From positions 1 through 64,000 of the forward strand of contig JAKQNP010000004.1 of the NCBI GenBank assembly GCA_029565675.1: a stretch of DNA of 64,000 nt, read 5' to 3'. This document shows positions 16,648 through 23,573 of this stretch, piece after piece. The notes beneath the pieces are model-generated. The model did no database searches and was not told the origin of the DNA. It saw only the letters and a program-made list of their open reading frames with translations. The translations under genes were made by a program, and so were the position numbers. Positions within the stretch are counted from its first letter, which is position 1, and each line of letters begins with the position of its first letter. Source of the stretch: a bacterium (GTDB taxonomy: Bacteria; Zhuqueibacterota; Zhuqueibacteria; Residuimicrobiales; Oceaniaggregativiventaceae).

Positions 16648-17853
16648 TTAAAGCTCGAGCGTGATGCAATGGACTCCAGAGGAGCCGTTGCCGAGCAACA
16701 CGCCGCCGCGCACCGGGTAAACCGGTTTGTCGACCGCTGCTCCGATGGTCGCGGCGGCCAGTCGATCGAGCGAGTCGATGCCATAGACCGGCATCAATAC
16801 GCCTCCTTGCCAAACCAGGCTGTTGCTGTAGCAGAGCATGGGCAACTGCACTTGCGCCAGCCCGGGACGGCGCGGCCAATAAGGCACGCGGATGACGCGA
16901 TAGCCGCTGGCGCGCAAAGTCTGGGCGATGCGGTCATCCCAATCAATAGCCGGCGTCTGTTGCACCGTCCGGCGAAAGAGTTGCGCCTGGCGCAGCTCAG
17001 CCAACTTGTGCAACTTATCCCGCAACATCGGCCAGCGGATCAATTCCGGCCCGTCCGTCCGCCGCACTGCGCTCTGTTCGCCGATCCTCTCGATCCGCAC
17101 ATTGGCGGCCGCCTGAATATAGTCATTGATCCACCCATCCACCAAAACCGCAATCTGGCTGTCCGACAGCGCCAGCAAAGCAGCACGCGCCGACTCGTCA
17201 TCGCCGACCATCACCGTTTGCTCGTCCAACGGCATGACCACAAGGTCGAGGTGCATGCTCGAATCAGGCAGCTGCAAACGAATCATGCGATCTTCGATAT
17301 AGGGCGCCAGGGCTTGCGTGCCATGATGAGCCATGAGAATCGAGTTGTTGCCGGCCGGCAAAAGATTGGCGCCGATAAAATCGACATCGCTGCGCCGCAG
17401 CGCCAAACCATAATCCATCTGCAGGGAAAGAAAAATCGGCCGCAGCCCATGTTGATCGCGCCGACTGATCCACACAGAGCCATCCTCTTCCACCAACATC
17501 TGATCGCGCGGCCACGGTCCGAACGAAGAGGCATTCTGCAAAAACTGCAAACGCGGCCGGCCATCCGCACGAAAACCCAGCGAATCGCTGTTCAGGATCC
17601 GCACAAACGCCTCGAATTCCGCGCTTGCCGGCGCAAACTGACAGATCACCACGACATCCGTTTCCGGCAAGGCCCGCAAAATATCGACCAGGGAATAAAC
17701 GCTCATCTCAGCGGTGAACGTGTAGATCAACAAGAGCCGATCGACCGGCGCGTCGTAGGTGCGAACAAACGAAAGCTCCGGATGCGAACGCGGGGTAAAA
17801 CACGCAGAACCGACAAAGAACAAAATAACCGCCAGCACCCATCCGACTCGCAT
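16648..17853 (-). CDS. Agmatine/peptidylarginine deiminase-like (pentein) lipoprotein
   Basis: 401 residues from the ATG at 17853, chosen because it begins a lipoprotein signal peptide (MRVGWVLAVILFFVGSAC, Cys 18); an open frame continues to 18057. Penteins hydrolyse guanidino groups with a Cys/His/Asp set. The landmarks are present: WPRD (Asp 117), MHLDL (His 201, Asp 203), YSNS before the end, and a C-terminal GVHCIT with Cys 396, which matches the GGIHCIT motif of agmatine deiminase and peptidylarginine deiminase. The enzyme is therefore likely active, placed in the outer membrane or periplasm rather than the cytosol. Substrate (protein arginine, agmatine or other) cannot be told. Weak ribosome site, so the start is less certain than the fold. 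Confidence 0.7.
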   Translation of the reverse strand: MRVGWVLAVILFFVGSACFTPRSHPELSFVRTYDAPVDRLLLIYTFTAEMSVYSLVDILRALPETDVVVICQFAPASAEFEAFVRILNSDSLGFRADGRPRLQFLQNASSFGPWPRDQMLVEEDGSVWISRRDQHGLRPIFLSLQMDYGLALRRSDVDFIGANLLPAGNNSILMAHHGTQALAPYIEDRMIRLQLPDSSMHLDLVVMPLDEQTVMVGDDESARAALLALSDSQIAVLVDGWINDYIQAAANVRIERIGEQSAVRRTDGPELIRWPMLRDKLHKLAELRQAQLFRRTVQQTPAIDWDDRIAQTLRASGYRVIRVPYWPRRPGLAQVQLPMLCYSNSLVWQGGVLMPVYGIDSLDRLAAATIGAAVDKPVYPVRGGVLLGNGSSGVHCITLEL

Positions 17854-18029
17854 CGACGCTGCTGATCGGTGGAAAAATCGCCTGCTCCGTCCAGATCCGC
17901 CTGCCAAGAAAATATTCGGGAGCCCGAAATTCACCTCTCTCCTTTTGGCAACCTTTGCGGTGCCAGTCAAACTCATCCGCCGCACCCATCGAAGCAGAAA
18001 CTGGAGGTATCCGGAGCTTTTGAGTTTAT

Positions 18030-18057
18030 AATATAACATTATTATACAATTAATCAA
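18030..18057 (-). promoter_or_regulatory. Candidate sigma-70-type promoter of the deiminase-like gene
   Basis: On the minus strand TTGATT (18052-18057) and TATATT (18030-18035) are 16 bp apart inside a very AT-rich 80-bp tract. Transcription would begin near 18022, which fits starts downstream of it and argues against translation from 18057. Confidence 0.35.
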
Positions 18058-18171
18058 TATTATTTTAAGTTACTTTGTTAATTTAGCTAATTATATTATT
18101 TATCTCTGACCAGAACAATTCGGCCGACAGGGATCTTGCTCCAGCCGGTTGCTCCTGTCCGGGAACAGGTT

Positions 18172-18768
18172 TCAGGCGGCGGGTTCGCGCAGCAGAGCGA
18201 GCAAAATCTGCCACAGTTCGGCTTTGCCGAGGCCGGATTGCGCGGAAAATGCGAGGGTTTGGCGGATCGGAAAAGCAGATACTTCCTGCTGCAATTGCTT
18301 GAGGCGAACAGCCAACCGGTTGCCGGACAACTTGTCGGCTTTGGTGCCAACCACGACCACAGCGAGTTCTCGCTCGGTCAGCCAGTCGAGCAAATCGAGA
18401 TCGAGGGGACTGATCGGGTGGCGCAAGTCGACAAAGACAACCACCGCGAACAGGTGGTCGTTGTTCTGCAGATAACCTTCGATGAGGTTGAGCCAGGCAA
18501 TTTGCAGAGTTTTGGCGGTCTTGGCATAGCCATAACCCGGCAGGTCGACAAAAAACCAGCGGTTGTTGATGAGAAAAAAGTTGAGCAGGCGAGTCTTGCC
18601 GGGCGTGGAACTGGTCTGCGCGAGTTTTCGCCGGTTGAGCAAAGTGTTGATCGAACTCGATTTTCCGACATTCGATCGACCGGCAAATGCGATTTGTGGA
18701 TAGGGTTCAGTGGGCAGCTGCTTGAGGTCGGCCACACTGCGGACAAATTTGGCCTCGGTAATTTTCAT
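18172..18768 (-). CDS. engB: Ribosome-biogenesis GTPase EngB (YsxC)
   Basis: 198-residue TRAFAC GTPase needed for large-subunit assembly. Motifs in order: G1 GRSNVGKS (30-37), G2 region TSSTPGKT, G3 DLPGYGYAK, G4 TKADK and G5 SAQSG. Length is standard for EngB. It follows clpX after a 53-bp gap, the common clp-engB neighbourhood, and is probably the last gene of the tig-clpP-clpX-engB run. Confidence 0.95.
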   Translation of the reverse strand: MKITEAKFVRSVADLKQLPTEPYPQIAFAGRSNVGKSSSINTLLNRRKLAQTSSTPGKTRLLNFFLINNRWFFVDLPGYGYAKTAKTLQIAWLNLIEGYLQNNDHLFAVVVFVDLRHPISPLDLDLLDWLTERELAVVVVGTKADKLSGNRLAVRLKQLQQEVSAFPIRQTLAFSAQSGLGKAELWQILLALLREPAA

Positions 18769-18821
18769 GATGCGATGATTCCCTCAACAGGAGTCAAGGC
18801 GCAGACAGGAGAATGGGGTGT

Positions 18822-20093
18822 TCAGGCGGCATCCTCCTGCAATTTTTTGTCGCTTTGACCGCCAATAAAAGTGAAAATCGGTGCAGCTTTGCCCAAAACC
18901 GCTTTGCGGGTGATCTGGCATCTTTTGATGTTCTTTTGCGACGGCAGGTGGAACATGATGTCCAGCATGACGTTTTCCAGCGCCGACCGCAGGCCGCGGG
19001 CTCCGGTTCCCCGTTTCTGGGCGATGGCGATGACTTCCAGCAGGGCATCTTCATCAAAGGTCAATTCCACATCGTCCATGGCAAAAAGGGTCTGGTATTG
19101 TTTGATCAGCGCATTTTTCGGCTGCAACAGGATCTGCATCATCGCCTGGTCGCTGAGAGGATCGAGGGTGGCGAGAATGGGCAAGCGGCCGACCAATTCA
19201 GGAATCAGGCCGAACTTGAGCAAATCTTCAGGTTCGACGTGCTGCAGGATCTGGCCTTGCTGCGATTTGTTGTTCTGCAGATCGGCGCCAAAACCGAGCA
19301 ATTTTTTGCCGATACGATTGCTGATGATGGTTTCCAGGCCGTCGAAGGCACCGCCACAGATAAAAAGGATATTTTGTGTCTGGATATTGATAAAATCCAT
19401 TTCCGGGTGTTTGCGGCCGCCTTTGGGCGGCACTGAAGCGACTGTGCCTTCGAGTATTTTCAACAGAGCTTGTTGCACGCCTTCACCGGAAACATCGCGA
19501 GTGATCGAGGGATTGCCGCTTTTGCGGCTGATTTTGTCGAGTTCGTCGATATAGACAATCCCGCGTTCTGCCAGCGATACATTGTAGTCGGCAGCCTGCA
19601 ACAGCCGCACCAGGATATTCTCCACATCTTCGCCGACATAGCCGGCTTCGGTCAAAGCGGTGGCATCGGCGATGGTGAAGGGTACCTTGAGAAAATGCGC
19701 CAATGTCTGCGCCAACAGGGTTTTGCCCGTGCCGGTGGCGCCGATCATGAGCACATTGCTCTTGTCCAGCATCACATCGCCGGCATTTTTGCGGTTGTCG
19801 ATGCGCTTGTAATGGTTATAGACGGACACAGAGATCGCTTTTTTCGCCATCTCTTGACCGATGACATATTTATCCAGTTCGCTCTTGATCTCTTCCGGCG
19901 TCGGGATCTGGCCTTGAAGTTGAAAAGGCTTTTTGCTCTTTTCCCGAGCGATGACTTTTGCGGCTATGCTCACACATTCGTTGCAGATGCTGACGTCCGG
20001 ACCGGTGACAATGGTTTCAACCTGGTTCGAATTTTTCCCGCAAAATGAACAGACGACAACTCGCCGTCCGCTGCTGGGTCTGTCCTGATTCAT
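18822..20093 (-). CDS. clpX: ClpX, ATPase subunit of the ClpXP protease
   Basis: 423 residues, full length. The N-terminal zinc-binding domain shows CSFCGKN at 15-21 and CNEC near 37-40. The AAA+ module carries Walker A GATGTGKT, Walker [11 protein letters not shown], the pore loop GYVGED and sensor/arginine-finger regions ([11 protein letters not shown]). ClpX unfolds tagged proteins and feeds them to ClpP. The start is 14 bp after the clpP stop, with AGGA before the ATG, so clpP-clpX form one operon. Confidence 0.97.
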   Translation of the reverse strand: MNQDRPSSGRRVVVCSFCGKNSNQVETIVTGPDVSICNECVSIAAKVIAREKSKKPFQLQGQIPTPEEIKSELDKYVIGQEMAKKAISVSVYNHYKRIDNRKNAGDVMLDKSNVLMIGATGTGKTLLAQTLAHFLKVPFTIADATALTEAGYVGEDVENILVRLLQAADYNVSLAERGIVYIDELDKISRKSGNPSITRDVSGEGVQQALLKILEGTVASVPPKGGRKHPEMDFINIQTQNILFICGGAFDGLETIISNRIGKKLLGFGADLQNNKSQQGQILQHVEPEDLLKFGLIPELVGRLPILATLDPLSDQAMMQILLQPKNALIKQYQTLFAMDDVELTFDEDALLEVIAIAQKRGTGARGLRSALENVMLDIMFHLPSQKNIKRCQITRKAVLGKAAPIFTFIGGQSDKKLQEDAA

Positions 20094-20107
20094 GACTTTT
20101 CCTGCTT

Positions 20108-20719
20108 TTATTTCCGACTCTTGCTCTTTTGCAGCTTATCCCGCCGGGACATGACTTCGTCGATAATGCCATAAGCTTTGGCATCTTCGGCGCTCATAAA
20201 AAAATTGCGCTCTGTGTCCTTGGCGATCTTGTCGATCGGTTGGCCGGTGTGGTTGGCCAATATTTCATTCAGCTTTTCGCGCAGTTTCAAGATCTCTTTG
20301 GCATGGATTTCGATATCGCTTGCCTGTCCTTGCGCGCCGCCCATCGGTTGATGGATCATCACGCGCGCATGCGGCAGAGCGGAACGCTTGCCTTTGGCGC
20401 CGGCGGCCAACAGAATCGCTCCCATGCTGGAAGCCTGGCCCATACAGATGGTCGCCACATCGGGCTGGATATATTGCATGGTGTCATAAATACCCAACCC
20501 GGCCGAAACATAGCCGCCAGGAGTGTTGATGTAGACATAGACATCCTTTTCAGGATCTTCGGCTTCCAGAAACAACAACTGGGCGATCACCAGACTTGCC
20601 ACAATATCATCGATTGCTGTTCCGATAAAAATAATCCTTTCTTTGAGCAATCGCGAAAAAATATCATATGCCCGCTCGCCGCGGCCGGTTTGTTCGATCA
20701 CCATGGGTACAAGTGCCAT
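20108..20719 (-). CDS. clpP: ClpP, proteolytic subunit of Clp protease
   Basis: 203 residues from the ATG at 20719, preferred over the frame start at 20752 because GAGGAAA precedes it and [11 protein letters not shown] is the usual ClpP N-terminus. Catalytic Ser in GQASSMGA, His in MIHQPMGG and Asp in [10 protein letters not shown] are all present. It forms the tetradecameric chamber used by ClpX. The gap upstream to tig holds copy C of the palindromic element. Confidence 0.97.
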   Translation of the reverse strand: MALVPMVIEQTGRGERAYDIFSRLLKERIIFIGTAIDDIVASLVIAQLLFLEAEDPEKDVYVYINTPGGYVSAGLGIYDTMQYIQPDVATICMGQASSMGAILLAAGAKGKRSALPHARVMIHQPMGGAQGQASDIEIHAKEILKLREKLNEILANHTGQPIDKIAKDTERNFFMSAEDAKAYGIIDEVMSRRDKLQKSKSRK

Positions 20720-20755
20720 AATTGCTTTTTCCTCAATATAAGTGTCGTGCATTCC

Positions 20756-20889
20756 CCGATCCGGTGTAACTGAATCGCAAACATTCTATCTCAACTTTTT
20801 AGAACAACGGCGAAAAGAACAATCGCTGCCCTTCGCGCACATCTTTCAAATCGATGCACTGCAAGATGCGGTGCCTAATCCGAATCCGG
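20756..20889 (+). repeat. Dispersed palindromic (MITE-like) element, copy C, between tig and clpP
   Basis: Left part CCGATCCGGTGTAACTGAAT to AACGGCGAAAAGAA aligns along its full length with copy B (ACATTC, CGGnnGCGAAAAG blocks), and the right end GATGCGGTGC then CCGAATCCGG closes it at 20889. Total 134 bp versus 137 in copy B. The last 15 bp overlap the coding end of tig. Confidence 0.7.
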
Positions 20890-22188
20890 CGCATTTTCTT
20901 CTTCTTTTTCCCGACGCCAGGGTTTTTTAACGGTCTTGATCTTGACCTGCTTGGTCAGCCAAGCAAACAGGGCATCATCTGCAAGCTGATCTTTCAGCGA
21001 CTCGAAACGATCTTTATTCCCTTCGATGGCGGTGGCGCGCTCCTGGGTGAGCGCTCCGGCCTCTGTGCGTTCCTGCAAATGGGCACGGGCTTGCTCATCC
21101 GTCACTTCGATCCCCGCCTTTTCCAACAAACGGCTGCGAATCAGAATCCATTTTAGCGTCCGCTCCGCACCTTCTCGCGATTTTTCCCGAACCTGCTTCT
21201 CGTCGGTTTTGCGATCGCGCTGCCTGGCTTCCTGGACAACGGTTTGCAGATAGCGCTCCAGCATCGTCGGCGGAATCTGCAGATCGTTGCGCGACAGGAG
21301 CGTCTCCATCATGGCCTCGCGAAAACCATATTCCGATTCTGAATCGGCGTTCTTTTTTAAATTCTCTTCGAGTTGTTTTTTTAATTCGCCGAGGTTTTTG
21401 TAATTGCCGAGGTCTTTGGCAAAATCATCGTCCACTTTGGGTATCTGACGCAGCTTGATCTCTTGCACCGAAAACTCGAGGTGGATATCTTTCGGTTGTT
21501 CAGCTTCGTTGATTTGACTGGTTTGCTTTTCAGGCGCGGGGATCGCGATGCGAATCCGACGAACATCGCCGGCGCGGACGCCCAGCAGTTGGGGAGTAAA
21601 TTCTTTATCCTCTTCATGCAGAAAAATAGTCTGCTTCTCGTATCGGCGGCCGATGATCGGCAAACCCGAACGATCCAGCTCTTGTATATCGCCAACGACA
21701 TGATGGCCGATTTGCGCCTCGCCTTCTACCGTATGGATCATGGCATTCTGCTGCTGCAAAGCGGCGAGAGTGTTTTCAACGTCCTTTTTATCGATGGAAT
21801 AAATGATCTTCTCGATCGCTGTGTCCTGCAAATCCTGAACGGCGAAAACGGGGCGGACATCGAAGGTCACCTGGAAAGTCAAACCTTCAGCATCATCGAA
21901 CCGCACGTTTTCGATCTCCGGCATGGAAATCGGTTCGTACTTGTCGTCTTTCAGTATTTCGCTGATCGCTTGTTGAAAATAGGGGCCATAGACCTGTTCT
22001 TCGATCTGTTTGCCGAACATCTTTTTGACCAGATGCAACGGCACCTTGCCCTTGCGAAAGCCCTCGAGTTTGATGCGCTTCGAATAAGAAGCATAAGACT
22101 CGGTCAATTTTGGACTCACTTCGTCCGCAGCCACTTGAGCCGTGACCACAGTGTGCCAATTTTCCTGTTTGGTGCTTTGATATTGCAA
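20875..22188 (-). CDS. tig: Trigger factor, ribosome-associated chaperone and prolyl isomerase
   Basis: 437 residues from the TTG at 22186-22188, chosen because AAGGGA lies 8 bp upstream and the protein then begins LQYQSTKQENWHTVV like other trigger factors; the open frame up to 22341 reads through the tRNA gene and is an artefact. The ribosome-docking GFRKGKVP signature is at about residues 44-51. The middle PPIase region (IGHHVVGDIQ to SVQEIKLRQIP) is poorly matched to the FKBP consensus, as in many divergent members, and the C-terminal helical arms follow. The last four residues (PDSD) and stop lie inside copy C of the palindromic element. Upstream of clpP as in many bacteria. Confidence 0.9.
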   Translation of the reverse strand: MQYQSTKQENWHTVVTAQVAADEVSPKLTESYASYSKRIKLEGFRKGKVPLHLVKKMFGKQIEEQVYGPYFQQAISEILKDDKYEPISMPEIENVRFDDAEGLTFQVTFDVRPVFAVQDLQDTAIEKIIYSIDKKDVENTLAALQQQNAMIHTVEGEAQIGHHVVGDIQELDRSGLPIIGRRYEKQTIFLHEEDKEFTPQLLGVRAGDVRRIRIAIPAPEKQTSQINEAEQPKDIHLEFSVQEIKLRQIPKVDDDFAKDLGNYKNLGELKKQLEENLKKNADSESEYGFREAMMETLLSRNDLQIPPTMLERYLQTVVQEARQRDRKTDEKQVREKSREGAERTLKWILIRSRLLEKAGIEVTDEQARAHLQERTEAGALTQERATAIEGNKDRFESLKDQLADDALFAWLTKQVKIKTVKKPWRREKEEENAPDSD

Positions 22189-22262
22189 ATCAGTATCCCT
22201 TCGTTTTTCTGCGACATGGGCATTGAAAAAGCCGTGGTGCAGCAAGCTTGCGGCTTTTGTCG

Positions 22263-22347
22263 TGTGCGAGAGGGGGGATTTGAACCCCCAAGTCCATAGG
22301 ACACTAGATCCTAAGTCTAGCGCGTCTGCCAGTTTCGCCACTCTCGC
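22263..22347 (-). tRNA. tRNA-Leu (anticodon UAG)
   Basis: 85 nt on the minus strand. Acceptor arms GCGAGAG (5') and CTCTCGC (3') pair fully, with discriminator A. The anticodon stem CTAGA/TCTAG encloses CTTAGGA, giving UAG. T arm GGGGG-TTCAAAT-CCCCC, and a long variable arm as expected for a class II tRNA. CCA is not encoded. Its translation MAKLADALDLGSSVL is the well-known false peptide of Leu tRNA genes. Confidence 0.95.
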
Positions 22348-22451
22348 TCATTGTTCCTCAACGCGGATTCTGCAGAGAAGACCACCGGCGCCACGATTCC
22401 AATTGCGTATTGTCATTAAAGATTAAAATATAGAAGATTTTTGTTGTAAAG

Positions 22452-23573
22452 TCAATTGCTTTTTGGCCGGGGTTGAAATCCAGAGGATGTTTTGCCGCCG
22501 GAACAGATCAGAGAGGTGTAGAGTGACTGCAGGTAAGGCAACAAACCTTCGACATCGAAACGCTTGACGCTTTGCAGACTGTATCTTCGCAGATCGGCGC
22601 GCAACCTGGCGTCGCCGAGCAGATGGAGCAGCGCTTCCTGCAACTGCCGTGCATCTTTGGGCGGGATCAGCAGAGCATCGTGGCGGTTTCGCAACAGCGC
22701 CACAAGTCCACCAACCGCCGAACAGATGACCGGTACGCCGCAAGCCATGGCTTCCGATACGATCATCGGAAATCCTTCGCTGTAGGAAGGCAACAACAAT
22801 GCTGTCGCATTTTGCAGCAATTCGAGTTTTTCATCGCCGTCGACCCAGGAACGGAAATCGATGTGCTGTCGCCAGGATTGATCGACTTGCTCCTTCCATC
22901 CTTCTGATTTTCCATCGCCGCAAAGGACAAAACGAAAATCGGGAAACGCTTGCAGCACCGCCGGAGCCGCGGTCAGAATTTCAGCGATGCCTTTCTGGGG
23001 GAAAAAAGCGCCGAGGAACAGCGCGTAGGGCGATTGCTTTTGCTGCGGTTTGCTGCCGGGGCGAAAACGGTGCAAATCGATGGGATTGGGCAGGTAACAG
23101 AGCCTCTTCCCTGGAAGCAAGTCAACAAAAAGCGGAATCATCTCCGGATTGGCAAAGCCGACCGCGTCAGCCAGGCGCAGAAAACGGCGGATCAGCCAGC
23201 GGACGGGGCGTCGTTGCGTCAGATAATCATCATAGAAATGGCTGGGGTGAACGTTGATGAGCAGGCGAATCCCGTGCAGATGACCGGTCAGAAGATAAGG
23301 AGTTTTGCGCCAAAAACTGGCGCCGGATGAGAGGTGAATGTGCAGCAAGGCAGGAGGTTGTTGGGAAAGCCGATGGGCAAAGCCGAGAAACTGTCGAACC
23401 GCAGACATCCAGCGCACCCATGAATTGCCCGGCAAACAGGTTGCAATCAGGGCAAAATCAGGGGCGCGAAACCAGCTGGCCTGGCGATAGGTGCGCAAAA
23501 CCGAAGCCACCCCGCCCCGCCGTTGATCGGACAAACCGATCATCCAGACACTTTTCTTGCTGCCGGGTTTCAT
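22452..23573 (-). CDS. Glycosyltransferase family 4 (group 1)
   Basis: 373 residues, GT-B fold. The N-terminal half carries RRGGVASVLRTY, an acceptor-side glycine-rich loop; the C-terminal half has ALFLGAFFPQKGI and the EGFPMIVSEAM motif (E-x7-E), which binds the nucleotide-sugar. It would add one sugar to the lipid-linked polysaccharide unit on the cytoplasmic face. The start overlaps the stop of 23570-26077 as ATGA. Last gene of the polysaccharide locus, next to tRNA-Leu. Sugar specificity cannot be told. Confidence 0.85.
   Translation of the reverse strand: MKPGSKKSVWMIGLSDQRRGGVASVLRTYRQASWFRAPDFALIATCLPGNSWVRWMSAVRQFLGFAHRLSQQPPALLHIHLSSGASFWRKTPYLLTGHLHGIRLLINVHPSHFYDDYLTQRRPVRWLIRRFLRLADAVGFANPEMIPLFVDLLPGKRLCYLPNPIDLHRFRPGSKPQQKQSPYALFLGAFFPQKGIAEILTAAPAVLQAFPDFRFVLCGDGKSEGWKEQVDQSWRQHIDFRSWVDGDEKLELLQNATALLLPSYSEGFPMIVSEAMACGVPVICSAVGGLVALLRNRHDALLIPPKDARQLQEALLHLLGDARLRADLRRYSLQSVKRFDVEGLLPYLQSLYTSLICSGGKTSSGFQPRPKSN

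Noticed and set aside
22189-22341. N-terminal extension of trigger factor beginning MAKLADALDLGSS
   Set aside because: This is the translation of the tRNA-Leu gene, a known artefact; a TTG with a good ribosome site gives the normal protein.
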